Numbered from the stretch's first letter, positions 27,007 to 35,745 are shown. The stretch: 64,000 nucleotides of DNA from Chloroflexota bacterium (GCA_022826725.1 JAJDUF010000004.1:124001-188000); one strand, 5' to 3'. Notes: generated by a model not told the origin, from the letters alone. Translations and numbers: made by a program.

Positions 27007-29451
27007 ATGACAACGGCTCAGGAAAGCACAAGCAGCTTGGCCACACAGCCACCGGCCCTACCGGCAGCTATACGGCACGATCTGGACCGAGGCCAGGCAC
27101 TATTGGTCACTACGCTGCAGGCCGGTACCGCCGCCGGCATCGCTGAGTACGCTATCAGGCGTGCGCGGCGCTCCGGCCAGCGCGCCTTCTACGCCAGTCC
27201 AAATGAAGCGTTGGCCTTGCGCCGCTACCGGCAGTGGCAGGCCGCCCTCGGACCGGATGATGTTGGCCTGCTGACCAAGTCTGCGCGCCATCAGCCTGAG
27301 CCCCCCCTCGTGGTCGCTACCCCGGCAACGCTGCGCTCAGTGCTCTTTACCGCTCCCGACCGGCTCCAAGACGCCGGCTACGTCATCTTTGACGACATAG
27401 ACCTCCTCAGCGACCCTGAGCAAGAGACGGCTTGGGAAGAGTTGATAATCCAGTTGCCCTCCGCACTCCCGCTCCTCTGCCTATCGGCCCCGGTGGGCAA
27501 TGCCGCAGAGCTGGCGACGTGGCTGACGCGGGTCCGCGGCCCGACGCGCCTGCGGCGTCACGAAGCGCGGGCCGTGCCCTTGGAGCACCTCTACCTCTGG
27601 GACAACCGGCTGCATCCGCTGGTGGGCACGGACGGAGCGGCCGCAGCAGAGGTACTGCCGGTCGGCGGCGAATCGCGGCGGTCTAACGGCCGATCATCCG
27701 GCGCGCAGCCGGCGGACATGCCCAACGCGGCCGACGTGCTCCGGGTGCTGCGCCGCGCGGAGCTGCTGCCGGCACTCTACTACGTCTCCGGTCAGCGGAG
27801 CTGCGAGCAACGGGCTGCGGAGTGCGCCCCGGCGGCGCGGCGCGGTTCCCGATCGCTGCAACGCAAGCGCCGCTCAGTGGTCACATCCTACCTGCACACG
27901 CTGCCCGCCGATGATCGGGACCTGCCCCAAGTCGGACGACTGACCGCGCTTATCGAGCAAGGGGTTGCCGTGTACCACGCCGGGCTGCTGCCGGCCTTGC
28001 AGCGTCTTGTCGAGGCGCTGCTGGACGCCGACCTACTCGATATGGTCTTTGCGACCGCTACCCTGGCCAACGAAAGCACCGTCACGGCCCGTTTCGTCGT
28101 GGTCGGTGAGCCGACGGTACTCAACCGCGGCACGCGCCGGAGCCTGAGCGCCGCGGAGTATGCTCGCCTGGCGCGCACGGCCGGTCGGCCCGGCGACGCG
28201 CTGGCTTCCGTCGTCAACGTCTACTCGCCCTGGGTGTCGGCCCATGAAGTCCAAGCGCTCGCCACGGCGACCCCTGGGCCGTTCCGAAGCCTCTTCCAGC
28301 CACGCTTGCAGTCTGCCGTCATGCTTACCAACCACAATGGCACCGCGAAAGAGCAGGTACGCCGGCTGCTCCAAGCCACCCTCCGCCACCACCAGACAAA
28401 CAACGCCGTGCGCCACGCCACCGCTGCTGTGGACAGCTTGCGCCGAAGCGCCGCGGCACATACATTCGACTGCCCGCTGCCAGGTGTCGAGGCAACCACG
28501 CTGGACGAGTATCGGCAGTTGCGCCTGAATGCCGGTCGTTTGCGCCGTGTAGCCAGCCAGCAAGCCTTCCGGGCTTTGCGGCTGCGCGGCGTGATGGCTG
28601 GTTCCACCAACGGCACGAATACAACGGCGGCCGAGGTCGCCGCGGCGGAACGGGCCGCGCGAGAGTCCGAGGCGGTGGCCAAACAGGCCGCGCTTGAGTC
28701 GCACGCCTCCCCTTGCCATTCCTGTACCTCCCGCCGGGAGCACGAGCAGGTCTGGCGACGCCGGGCAGCAGTCGAGAAGGACTTGCCGGCTGCGCTCGCC
28801 GAGGTAGAACACCTGGAAGCGGAGGCTACGGCGCAAGGCGAGGCACTGGCCGCTGGCATCCTGGCAACGCTGCACCGCTACGGCCGCAACAACGGCTCCT
28901 CCCCCCAGACGGCGCTGCTGGGGCGGATAGATCATCCGGCCGAGTTAGTCTTGGCGGAGGCTACGTGGCAGGGCATCTTGGACGACCTACCCGCCAGCGA
29001 TCTGATGGAAACCCTCTCCTGGTTTTGCAACGACCGCGACGTGCCGGGCTACAATCGGTATTTCGTCTCGGCCCGGCTATTGGCTACACGTGAGCGCCTA
29101 CAAGCACTCGCCACCGAGATCGCGGGCCACGCCGATCAGGCCGGCGCTGCCCTGGCGCGCGGCCCGAACCCGATGTTCTACGGACCGGTCCAAGACTGGG
29201 GCCGGGGCGCCTCGCTCGGCAGTATCCTAGAGAGGATGGACATTGCGGCCGGCGACCTCGTGCTGACCTTGCACCGGACGCTCGACTTGGCGCAGCAGCT
29301 TCACCAGGCACTCGCCGGAGCGGCCGGCGACGACGATGACGAGTGGTCGGAGCGCGCCCAGCGCCTCCGACACACCCTTGCCCAGGGAACGACGCTCGTC
29401 CGCCGCGGTCTTGTCGCGCCAAGCACCGCCGACCTAGCAGGAGTGACATGA
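27007..29451 (+). CDS. Ski2/HelY-type helicase homologue with degraded ATPase motifs
   Basis: A 814-residue protein with the layout of bacterial Ski2-like RNA/DNA helicases (mycobacterial HelY, Mtr4-like). Ia (FYASPNEALALRRYRQW), the helicase-C segment VAVYHAGLLPALQRLVEALL, a HelY-like Cys motif (SPCHSCTSRREHE, near 565) and a C-terminal DSHCT domain (WGRGASLGSILERM, GDLVLTLHRTLDLAQQL) are present. The catalytic motifs are not: motif I GSGKT is QAGTAAG (38-44), DEVH is DDID (129-132), SAT is SAP (160-162), and QxxGRAGRxG is RLARTAGRPG. ATP-driven unwinding is therefore unlikely. The ATG at 27007 follows GGAGGAGG by 12 bases. The last codon overlaps the PHP gene (ATGA). Confidence 0.85.
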   Translation: MTTAQESTSSLATQPPALPAAIRHDLDRGQALLVTTLQAGTAAGIAEYAIRRARRSGQRAFYASPNEALALRRYRQWQAALGPDDVGLLTKSARHQPEPPLVVATPATLRSVLFTAPDRLQDAGYVIFDDIDLLSDPEQETAWEELIIQLPSALPLLCLSAPVGNAAELATWLTRVRGPTRLRRHEARAVPLEHLYLWDNRLHPLVGTDGAAAAEVLPVGGESRRSNGRSSGAQPADMPNAADVLRVLRRAELLPALYYVSGQRSCEQRAAECAPAARRGSRSLQRKRRSVVTSYLHTLPADDRDLPQVGRLTALIEQGVAVYHAGLLPALQRLVEALLDADLLDMVFATATLANESTVTARFVVVGEPTVLNRGTRRSLSAAEYARLARTAGRPGDALASVVNVYSPWVSAHEVQALATATPGPFRSLFQPRLQSAVMLTNHNGTAKEQVRRLLQATLRHHQTNNAVRHATAAVDSLRRSAAAHTFDCPLPGVEATTLDEYRQLRLNAGRLRRVASQQAFRALRLRGVMAGSTNGTNTTAAEVAAAERAARESEAVAKQAALESHASPCHSCTSRREHEQVWRRRAAVEKDLPAALAEVEHLEAEATAQGEALAAGILATLHRYGRNNGSSPQTALLGRIDHPAELVLAEATWQGILDDLPASDLMETLSWFCNDRDVPGYNRYFVSARLLATRERLQALATEIAGHADQAGAALARGPNPMFYGPVQDWGRGASLGSILERMDIAAGDLVLTLHRTLDLAQQLHQALAGAAGDDDDEWSERAQRLRHTLAQGTTLVRRGLVAPSTADLAGVT

Positions 29452-30314
29452 CCAACGCTGACCGGCCTCTGGCGCCGACAGCCGGCGTGGACCTGCACCT
29501 CCACACGCTGGTCTCCGACGGCCGCTGGACGCCGGAAGAGTTGACCGATGCCGTCATCGCGGCCGGCGTGTCCGTCTGTGCCGTCACGGACCACGACTCG
29601 ACCGAGGCGATTGTCCCGGTGACACGCCGCGGAGCGCCACACGGTCTGCGGGTCGTACCGGGCATCGAATTCACGGCGGATTATCGCGGCGAGCTACTGC
29701 ACCTGCTCGTATACAACGTCAACCCCGATGACGCGCAGCTCAACGCGCTATTGCGCGACGTACAGACCCGCGAGCATGAGCGTGCCTGGGGCCTCGTCGA
29801 GCGCCTGCGAGCGCAGCAGGTCGTCCGGCTTTCCTCTGACGACGTAGACCAACTGACGGCCGAGCCGCGCTTGACGCAGGCCAAGCTCGTGCGGCTGCTC
29901 CAGGATCAGGGCTACCGCGAGCCGGCCGCCTACCGGCCGCTGCTCTTGGCGGTCATGGAAGCGCCGTTCTGCACTACCTCCGTCGAGACCATCGCCGCAA
30001 CGCTCCGGCCGCAAGGCTGCCCGCTGATCGTGGCGCACCCGGGGTCGGGAATGCCGGAGTACGCGCCGGTCATCAAGAGCCTCACGCACGAATCGTTGCT
30101 GATGATGCTGGAGAGCGGCCTGGTTGACGGACTGGAAGTCCATCACCCTCGCCACCCGCCGGCGATGCGAGCGACCTATGCCGAGGTCGCCGCCCGCTAC
30201 GGCGCCCTGGTCAGCGCCGGCTCCGACTCCCACGACGCCAAGAACCCGCCCCGCCCCCACCCGGCTTCATGGTGCCAGGACCTACTGGCCCGCCTCGGTT
30301 TCACCACCGAGTAA
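29448..30314 (+). CDS. PHP-domain phosphoesterase
   Basis: A 288-residue PHP-fold metal-dependent phosphoesterase of the TrpH/RNase AM type (YciV; 3',5'-nucleotide bisphosphate phosphatase and 5'-3' exoribonuclease family). Metal motifs are visible: VDLHLHTLVSDGRWTPEEL (H17, H19), CAVTDHDSTE, VVPGIEFTADYRGELLHLL, VAHPGS, and a terminal SAGSDSHDAKNP. The ATG at 29448 overlaps the stop of the helicase-like gene by four bases (ATGA), with AGCAGGAG upstream, so the two are coupled and probably work together. The enzyme looks catalytically intact. Confidence 0.87.
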   Translation: MTNADRPLAPTAGVDLHLHTLVSDGRWTPEELTDAVIAAGVSVCAVTDHDSTEAIVPVTRRGAPHGLRVVPGIEFTADYRGELLHLLVYNVNPDDAQLNALLRDVQTREHERAWGLVERLRAQQVVRLSSDDVDQLTAEPRLTQAKLVRLLQDQGYREPAAYRPLLLAVMEAPFCTTSVETIAATLRPQGCPLIVAHPGSGMPEYAPVIKSLTHESLLMMLESGLVDGLEVHHPRHPPAMRATYAEVAARYGALVSAGSDSHDAKNPPRPHPASWCQDLLARLGFTTE

Positions 30315-30374
30315 TGGGCCTCCTATTGTCTCCCGCTGTGCAGGGAGGACGGGTGAGGCTGAGGAGGTAACGGT

Positions 30375-31013
30375 ATGAGCGATTTATCGCCCGATTCATT
30401 GGTGGTCTACTGCGCTGACATCGGATCGGTTAAGCGTGGCAAGTTTGGCTGGGCGTGCCGCTGTATCGGGCCGGACCCGCGAGAGTCCCGGTGCAACGAC
30501 ATCCAACAGCTGGTGAAGCATGTCGCGAGCGACCTCAACAGCGGGAGAAAAGTGGCTCTAGGGTTCGAGTGCCCATTGTGGGTTCCCGTCGCCTGCGACC
30601 CCAACCGACTGACTTCTCGCCGGTGTGGGGAGGGGAAATATCCCTGGTCGGCTGGGGCCGGAGCCACGTCCCTCGCGGCTGGACTGACCGAGACTGCATG
30701 GATACTCAGCGGAGTCCGCAGTAAGACACAGCATGTCGAGGCCTTCTTGGACTGGCCCCGATTCGCAGCCACCGATAACGGCCTGTTCCTCTGGGAAGCG
30801 ATGGTGACAGGAGCAGACCATACCGACTCTGACGAGGGAGACGCAGCAGCGGCCGTGTGCGCCTTCATCAAGGCGCTCCATGACATCAAGGCCGCCAATG
30901 TTGTAACTTCACCGCATAAGATTCGCTCATTGATTGGCGCCGCGTTGCTGTGGGCAGGTTGGTCAGACGACCTCAAACTGTTGAAGACTCGGTGCGTGGT
31001 AATCAGCCCATGA
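30375..31013 (+). CDS. Hypothetical protein, possible RNase H-like fold
   Basis: A 212-residue protein I cannot name firmly. The N-terminus SLVVYCADIGSVKRGKFGWA followed by VALGFECPLWVPVACD resembles the first two acidic strands of the RNase H-like DUF429 family, and ADHTDSDEGDAAAAVCAFIK could supply the third acidic cluster. Shine-Dalgarno GAGGAGG stands 6-8 bases before the ATG. It lies between the PHP gene (60-base gap) and uppP (6-base gap). Codon use is slightly less GC-biased than in its neighbours. Confidence 0.6.
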   Translation: MSDLSPDSLVVYCADIGSVKRGKFGWACRCIGPDPRESRCNDIQQLVKHVASDLNSGRKVALGFECPLWVPVACDPNRLTSRRCGEGKYPWSAGAGATSLAAGLTETAWILSGVRSKTQHVEAFLDWPRFAATDNGLFLWEAMVTGADHTDSDEGDAAAAVCAFIKALHDIKAANVVTSPHKIRSLIGAALLWAGWSDDLKLLKTRCVVISP

Positions 31014-31019
31014 GTCAAG

Positions 31020-31880
31020 ATGCCAGTGGGTGAGACATTACAGGCGGCGCTCTTGGGCCTGGTGCAGGGCCTGACCGAGTTTCTGCCCATCAGTAGCTCC
31101 GGGCACCTGCTCGTCGTGCCCTGGCTGCTCGGCTGGACCTCGCCCCTGCTCAACAGCCTCACGTTCGACGTGGCCCTGCATCTGGGCACGCTCGGCGCCG
31201 TCATCGTCTACTTCCGTCACGAATGGCGGGCGCTCGGCCGCGCCCTGACGACGGCCGCACCACGCCGAACGGCCGAGATCGCCGGGCAGCGACGCCTGGC
31301 CTGGCTGCTCGTGCTCGGCGCCGTCCCGGCCGGCCTCGCGGGGCTGCTGATGGACGACGTGGTCGAGACGCTCTTTCGCCATCCCATCGTGGTGGCGGCG
31401 ATGCTCGTAGTGGTCGGCGTGCTGATGTGGATAGCCGAGCTGCACTATGCGCCCGGTGAACGCACCCGCAGCTCGCTCACCGCCTTGTCGGTACGCGACG
31501 TCGTCGTAGTGGGCCTGGCGCAGGCTACCGCATTGATCCCCGGAGTTTCCCGCTCCGGCATCACCATCGTCGCCGGCCTCACGACCGGACTGAGTCGGGA
31601 GACGGCGGCGCGATTCTCCTTCTTGCTGGGAGCACCGGTGATCGCCGGCGCCGGTCTATTGAAGATCGGCCAACTCCTCGGCGCCGGCCTCGACGCCGCG
31701 CAACTCGCGCCCTTTCTGGCCGGGATGGTCATGGCGTTTGCCGTGGGGTACGGCGCGATAGCGCTCTTACTTGCCTACGTCCGCGAACGACCACTGCACA
31801 TCTTCGTCATCTACCGCCTGGCTCTGGCCGCGCTCATCGGCGCTGGCTGGTACTTAGGCCGCCCCTGGCCGCCGGCCTGA
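31020..31880 (+). CDS. uppP: Undecaprenyl-diphosphate phosphatase
   Basis: A 286-residue integral membrane phosphatase that recycles undecaprenyl pyrophosphate in cell-wall synthesis (BacA/UppP). The two catalytic motifs are GLTEFLPISSSGHLLVVP near residues 17-34 and ALIPGVSRSGITIVAGL near 170-186. Length and about eight hydrophobic segments fit the family. It starts 6 bases after the preceding gene. Confidence 0.95.
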   Translation: MPVGETLQAALLGLVQGLTEFLPISSSGHLLVVPWLLGWTSPLLNSLTFDVALHLGTLGAVIVYFRHEWRALGRALTTAAPRRTAEIAGQRRLAWLLVLGAVPAGLAGLLMDDVVETLFRHPIVVAAMLVVVGVLMWIAELHYAPGERTRSSLTALSVRDVVVVGLAQATALIPGVSRSGITIVAGLTTGLSRETAARFSFLLGAPVIAGAGLLKIGQLLGAGLDAAQLAPFLAGMVMAFAVGYGAIALLLAYVRERPLHIFVIYRLALAALIGAGWYLGRPWPPA

Positions 31881-32424
31881 CCGCGCCTCCCTCCCGGCCA
31901 CGGGTAGATTTTGGGTGGGTGGTCCTGGGTGGGGCGCGCGCCTGGCGGTGCCGGCGGCCGCCCATGCTCGCGGTGGTGGGCAGCGGGCGGGTCAGCACCA
32001 GCCAGGCGGCATAGGCCGGATCGGCGACCGGCGCGACCCGGGCGGTGGACAGGTGGGCAGGGCGGGTGCCGGGAGTGGCAGCGACGCGGGACAAGACGGC
32101 CGAGAGCAGCCGGCGCACCCAGGCCGGCCAGGGGATGGTGAGCAGCAGCACCGACGGGCCGGCACGTTCGGCATGGGCATGGGCGTGGTGCCGGACCGCG
32201 TGTGGTCCGACGTCGTGGGCATGGGCATGGGCGTGGCGCGGGACCGAGCGTGGTCCGGCGCCGTGGGCATGGGCGTGGCGCGGGGTCGGGTCTGACCCGG
32301 CGCCGACGACTGCGCGGCCGCGCCACCGCACGTAGCCGGCCCGTCGGTACCAAGGGTCCCCTGCCGGGCGATGCCCGGTGCTCTCGGATGGTCTTGCATC
32401 CACCACTCCCTTCAATAGGTGCAT
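31834..32424 (-). CDS. Possible His-rich repeat protein (uncertain)
   Basis: A 196-residue open frame whose middle carries 16-residue repeats rich in His-Ala (PRHAHAHGAGPRSV, PRHAHAHAHDVGPHAV, RHHAHAHAERAGPSV) followed by a hydrophobic stretch VLLLTIPWPAWVRRLLSAVL. His-rich tracts can bind metals. Against it: no Shine-Dalgarno at the ATG, a Pro/Arg-rich tail, a 47-base convergent overlap with uppP, and competing open frames on both strands caused by the GC-rich repeat. I report it because it is the most protein-like of these frames. Confidence 0.28.
   Translation of the reverse strand: MHLLKGVVDARPSESTGHRPAGDPWYRRAGYVRWRGRAVVGAGSDPTPRHAHAHGAGPRSVPRHAHAHAHDVGPHAVRHHAHAHAERAGPSVLLLTIPWPAWVRRLLSAVLSRVAATPGTRPAHLSTARVAPVADPAYAAWLVLTRPLPTTASMGGRRHRQARAPPRTTHPKSTRGREGGAVRPAARGGLSTSQRR
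32170..32304. repeat. 48-bp minisatellite, about 2.7 copies
   Basis: Two nearly identical 48-bp units (32170-32217 and 32218-32265), each starting GGCATGGGCATGGGCGTGG, and a partial third (from 32266, lacking one 6-base GGGCAT step). The unit length is a multiple of three, so copy changes keep any reading frame. Confidence 0.8.
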
Positions 32425-32520
32425 ATCGGCTGGGGGTGGGGGAATGACAACGGCTTGCGGGGTGGTTTTCGCCTCGCTGAAAAACCCTACTCTTGTGAGG
32501 GTGCTCTCCTCCCTCCGTGC

Positions 32521-32582
32521 GGCCCGTCATTGCGGCACAAGCTGCAATCCAGGAGACAGTTATTCCCGCGCCAGCGGGAAGC
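32521..32582. repeat. Composite palindromic repeat (type A, two variants)
   Basis: GTCATTGCGGCACAAGCTGCAATCC followed by TTCCCGCGCCAGCGGGAA: two hairpins of the same class side by side, upstream (in genome coordinates) of the tRNA 3' end. The rest of 32305-32628 shows no gene. Confidence 0.72.
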
Positions 32583-32628
32583 TGCCGGCTGCGAGAGACC
32601 CTAGGGGAGTACTATGAGGCAGTAGGGG

Positions 32629-32700
32629 AGCCGATGGGCGGATTCGAACCGCCGGCCTGCTGTTTACGAAACAGCTGCTCTGCCACTGAGCTACATCGGC
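32629..32700 (-). tRNA. tRNA-Thr (anticodon CGU)
   Basis: On the minus strand a full cloverleaf folds: acceptor GCCGATG/CATCGGC, D stem GCTC/GAGC with loop AGTGGCA, anticodon stem GCTGT/ACAGC with loop TTCGTAA, variable AGGCC, T stem GGCGG/CCGCC with TTCGAAT. The anticodon CGT reads ACG threonine codons. The discriminator base is U and CCA is not encoded, so it must be added by nucleotidyltransferase. Confidence 0.95.
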
Positions 32701-32795
32701 CAGGACCGGCCACCTACCTGGGGGCCTCTATTCAGTCTACCAACGCGCCGTCCCCCTCTGCCAGGCCGGTGCTATGGTGTGGCGCGAGGGCGCAA

Positions 32796-33989
32796 TCAGG
32801 GCTGAGACAAGCGCCCGTCACCATCCGACGGCGGCTCAAACCCCTCACACAAGAGGTCGGTATGGGGACCCAGCCAATGTCGGGCCGCGCTGGCCATCGC
32901 GGCGGCATACCGTACCTCGTTATCAATCAGGACAAAGCGCCGCCCCAGCTGCGCCGCCGCTTGACCGCTCGTGCCGCTGCCGGCAAAGGGATCCAGCACG
33001 ACATCGCCCATGAATGAGTAGTAGCGGATGACCCGTTCGGCCAGCTCCACCGGAAAGACGGCCGGATGCTGCTTGGAGTGGCTCGGCTTGATCCGCCAGA
33101 CGTTTGTCTTTTCGTAGCCGTCCTCAATTCGTGAGGCACCGACTGCCTCCGGGTCGGGATGGCTCCTGATATTCCAGTCCAGCAGCCGCTCCGTATGCTT
33201 GCGATAGACCAACACGTATTCGGTCACGGGCACCGGCTTGTATTGCAGCGGCTGGCGGTCCGCCGCAAATCGGCGCCCGCGCCCCGTCGCCCAGCCGGCC
33301 CCCTCCGGCTTGACCCAGATGATGTCATCCATGAAGTCGTAGCCCTCCTCGACGAACAAGTAGTGGACATCAAATGGGACGGCAATCCGCCTGGAGGACC
33401 GATTTCTATGCGTGCGGCGGATGAGCACCGGCGAGACATTGATGACAAAGAACCGCCCCTCTGCGAGGACGCGATGCGCCTGCCGAATCACCTTCCGCAG
33501 CTTGAGGATGTAATCCTCGTAGGTCACGTAGGCGGTATATTCCGGCCGCGCATTGTAGTACGGTGGCGAGGTGAACACGAGGCCGACAGACTCGGCCGGC
33601 AGCCGCGCCAGGACCTGCTCGCTATCGCCGCAGATAATGGTATTCCGGAGCGGGTCATGGCGGAGCGGCCCGTTTCGGCTGCCCGCATTGGTATCCTTTG
33701 GCGCCGCTCCGCCGTGCAGCCGCGCCTCCAGCACCGTCTTGCCGGTGGTGTGCTCACCCACGATCATCTTGGTGTAGGCATCAATAACGACCTCACCCGC
33801 TACTTGCTCGGTCGCTTTGGCGAGCAGCGGGACCCGCCAGATGTGGTAGCGGTCATCCACCTCCGGCAGTCCGAAGACGACCGTTCGTGCGAGACCGATC
33901 CGCGCCAGCCATCCCCGCGCGATCCGCTTGGCGTCCGCCACCGTGCATACGGCATAGTGGCGCTGCTCGGCCACGCGCGACTCTCGCAT
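32796..33989 (-). CDS. Orphan DNA methyltransferase (beta class, N4/N6)
   Basis: A 397-residue SAM-dependent DNA aminomethyltransferase. The catalytic motif IV, FTSPPYYN (near 143-150), precedes the SAM motif I, LDPFAGSGTSG (near 330), which is the beta-class order. SPPY is found in both N4-cytosine and some N6-adenine enzymes. The first 120 residues are an unusual extension (GLPEVDDRYHIWRVPLLAKA, VIDAYTKMIVGEHT) resembling a small alpha/beta domain rather than a known target-recognition domain. The ATG at 33989 has GAGGAG 9 bases upstream; a GTG two codons earlier is too close. No restriction gene or Vsr is adjacent. Confidence 0.88.
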   Translation of the reverse strand: MRESRVAEQRHYAVCTVADAKRIARGWLARIGLARTVVFGLPEVDDRYHIWRVPLLAKATEQVAGEVVIDAYTKMIVGEHTTGKTVLEARLHGGAAPKDTNAGSRNGPLRHDPLRNTIICGDSEQVLARLPAESVGLVFTSPPYYNARPEYTAYVTYEDYILKLRKVIRQAHRVLAEGRFFVINVSPVLIRRTHRNRSSRRIAVPFDVHYLFVEEGYDFMDDIIWVKPEGAGWATGRGRRFAADRQPLQYKPVPVTEYVLVYRKHTERLLDWNIRSHPDPEAVGASRIEDGYEKTNVWRIKPSHSKQHPAVFPVELAERVIRYYSFMGDVVLDPFAGSGTSGQAAAQLGRRFVLIDNEVRYAAAMASAARHWLGPHTDLLCEGFEPPSDGDGRLSQP

Positions 33990-34167
33990 TAGCACAGTCT
34001 CCTCTTGCTTATCCTAGCAATGTGGCTTTAGCCCTGGACAGCGGCCTAGCGCGGCCGGTTGTCTGGCTCTGGCTCACACTACCGCGTAGGGCTACAGTCG
34101 CCGCGACGCGGTATCATCACGGGTAAGCTCCGCTGCGCGCGGCGCAGCGTCCGAGGAGGCTCTATCC

Positions 34168-34692
34168 ATGCCTATGCTGCCGTTTCGAGGCCAGTGGCCC
34201 CGACTGGGAGATTGCGTCTTCATCGCCAACGGCGCCCAGGTGGTCGGCGACGTGACCATCGGTGACACGACAAATATCTGGTACAACGCCGTCCTGCGCG
34301 GCGACATGGCCGCCATCAGCGTCGGCGCCGGCTGTAGTATCCAGGATGGCTGCGTGGTCCACGTGGACCACGACATGCCCACCTTCATCGGCAATCACGT
34401 CGTCGTCGGCCACAACGCCATCATCCACGGCGCCACGGTCGGCGATCACGTGCTCGTCGGCATGAACGCCACCGTGCTCTCCGAAGCCAACATCGGCGCC
34501 GGCAGCATCATCGGCGCTGGCGCCGTGGTCCCAGAGCGCCGCACAATTCCGCCGCGATCACTGGTGCTGGGCATCCCCGGCAAGGTAGTCCGCGCAGTGA
34601 CCGACGCCGAGCATCAGGCCGTCGTCACGCTCGCCCGGCATTACGTCGGCTACGGCGCCGAGCATCGTGCCATCCAGGAAGAGCACGGCTAG
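34168..34692 (+). CDS. Gamma-carbonic anhydrase-like hexapeptide protein
   Basis: A 174-residue left-handed beta-helix protein of the gamma-CA/YrdA/PaaY group. It has hexapeptide repeats (IGDTTNIW, ISVGAGCSIQDGC, IGNHVVVGHNAIIHG) and the three zinc ligands: His in VVHVDHD and two His in VVGHNAIIHG. Whether it hydrates CO2 is not decided by sequence; many relatives are inactive or thioesterase-like. GAGGAGG precedes the ATG. Confidence 0.88.
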   Translation: MPMLPFRGQWPRLGDCVFIANGAQVVGDVTIGDTTNIWYNAVLRGDMAAISVGAGCSIQDGCVVHVDHDMPTFIGNHVVVGHNAIIHGATVGDHVLVGMNATVLSEANIGAGSIIGAGAVVPERRTIPPRSLVLGIPGKVVRAVTDAEHQAVVTLARHYVGYGAEHRAIQEEHG

Positions 34693-34799
34693 TGGTAAAC
34701 GGGCGGGCCGGCCAGGAGCATGTGATAAGCTACGCTACGGTCGTTGCGGTTGGCCCCCGATCTCCCGTCGGCTGACAGTGCCCTGAGAGAGCAGTGGAA

Positions 34800-35159
34800 A
34801 TGGCTGACCCTGAGCCGTTGGCGGTGGAGTTCCTCTTCTACGCCGACTGTCCCTCCCACGACACGGCGTTAGCACGCTTGCGGGAAGCGCTGCAACGGGA
34901 GGCGGCCCCGGCCGCGCTGACCGTCCGCGAGATACAGACGGAGGAAGAGGCACAGGAAGCCCAATTCCCCGGCTCGCCCACCATCCGCATCAATGGCGAG
35001 GACCTCCAACCGCGTGGTGCGGTCGGTCCGTACAGTCTGACGTGCCGGATGTACTTCCACGCGGGCGGGCGGATTACGCCGCTGCCCACCCTCGACCAAA
35101 TCAGGGCCGCCATCCAGCGGCACGCGCCCACCCAAGCACGGCCAGCGGCGGCCGGCTAG
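34800..35159 (+). CDS. Thioredoxin-fold protein
   Basis: A small protein (about 119 residues) with a thioredoxin-like pattern: EFLFYADCPSHDTALARLRE (single Cys in a CPS motif near the first strand end), FPGSPTIRINGEDL (the cis-Pro strand) and YSLTCRMYFH. It resembles a DUF2703/alkylmercury-lyase-associated thioredoxin-like family; the redox role is uncertain since only single cysteines are seen rather than CxxC. A GTG at 34794 is an alternative start. It is followed 55 bases later by another thioredoxin-fold gene. Confidence 0.68.
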   Translation: MADPEPLAVEFLFYADCPSHDTALARLREALQREAAPAALTVREIQTEEEAQEAQFPGSPTIRINGEDLQPRGAVGPYSLTCRMYFHAGGRITPLPTLDQIRAAIQRHAPTQARPAAAG

Positions 35160-35214
35160 CCGGAGCTACGACGACCGTCAACACAGCAACAGCGTGCAGA
35201 GAAGGAGCTACACC

Positions 35215-35739
35215 ATGAGTATCGCCACCCGAGTCCTCGACTTTTCACTACCGGCTACCGATGGGCAGACTTACGGCCTCACCGACATTGCCGGCGAGAA
35301 AGGCACTGCGCTCATCTTTACCTGCAACCACTGCCCGTTTGTTCGTGCTTGGGATGACCGACTGGTGGGCCTAGGCAGCGAGTACATGGGACAAGGGGTC
35401 GGGTTTGGCGCGATCAGCTCCAACGATCCCGCCCAATATCCCACCGACGACTTCGCGCACATGCAGGAGCGGGGGCAGGAGTTGGGGATGCCCTACCCGT
35501 ACCTCTACGATGAGTCTCAGGACGTCGCGCGGGCTTACGGGGCAGAGCGCACCCCGGAGATTTTCCTGTTCGATGCCGCGGGCCAACTCCGCTATCACGG
35601 CACGATAGACGACAATTACGAGGACGAGAGCGCCGTGCAATCCACCTATTTCCGCGACGCGCTCGCAGCCGTCGTTGCCGGTGACGATGTGCCGGCAGCG
35701 GATACAGCGCCTGTCGGCTGCACCATCAAGTGGAAGTAG
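35215..35739 (+). CDS. Thioredoxin-family (AhpC/TSA-like) protein
   Basis: A 174-residue redoxin with the motif FTCNHCPFVRAWDDRL (CxxC near residues 41-44), then GAISSNDPAQYPTDDFAHMQ and TPEIFLFDAAGQLRYHG. This is the cytoplasmic peroxiredoxin/thioredoxin-like family common in diverse bacteria. The ATG at 35215 has AAGGAG 8 bases upstream. It is 6 bases before the DHDPS-family gene, so they may be co-transcribed. Confidence 0.9.
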   Translation: MSIATRVLDFSLPATDGQTYGLTDIAGEKGTALIFTCNHCPFVRAWDDRLVGLGSEYMGQGVGFGAISSNDPAQYPTDDFAHMQERGQELGMPYPYLYDESQDVARAYGAERTPEIFLFDAAGQLRYHGTIDDNYEDESAVQSTYFRDALAAVVAGDDVPAADTAPVGCTIKWK

Positions 35740-35745
35740 CGAGCG

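Noticed and set aside
32170..32304. CRISPR-like array
   Set aside because: Units are directly contiguous without spacers; it is a minisatellite.
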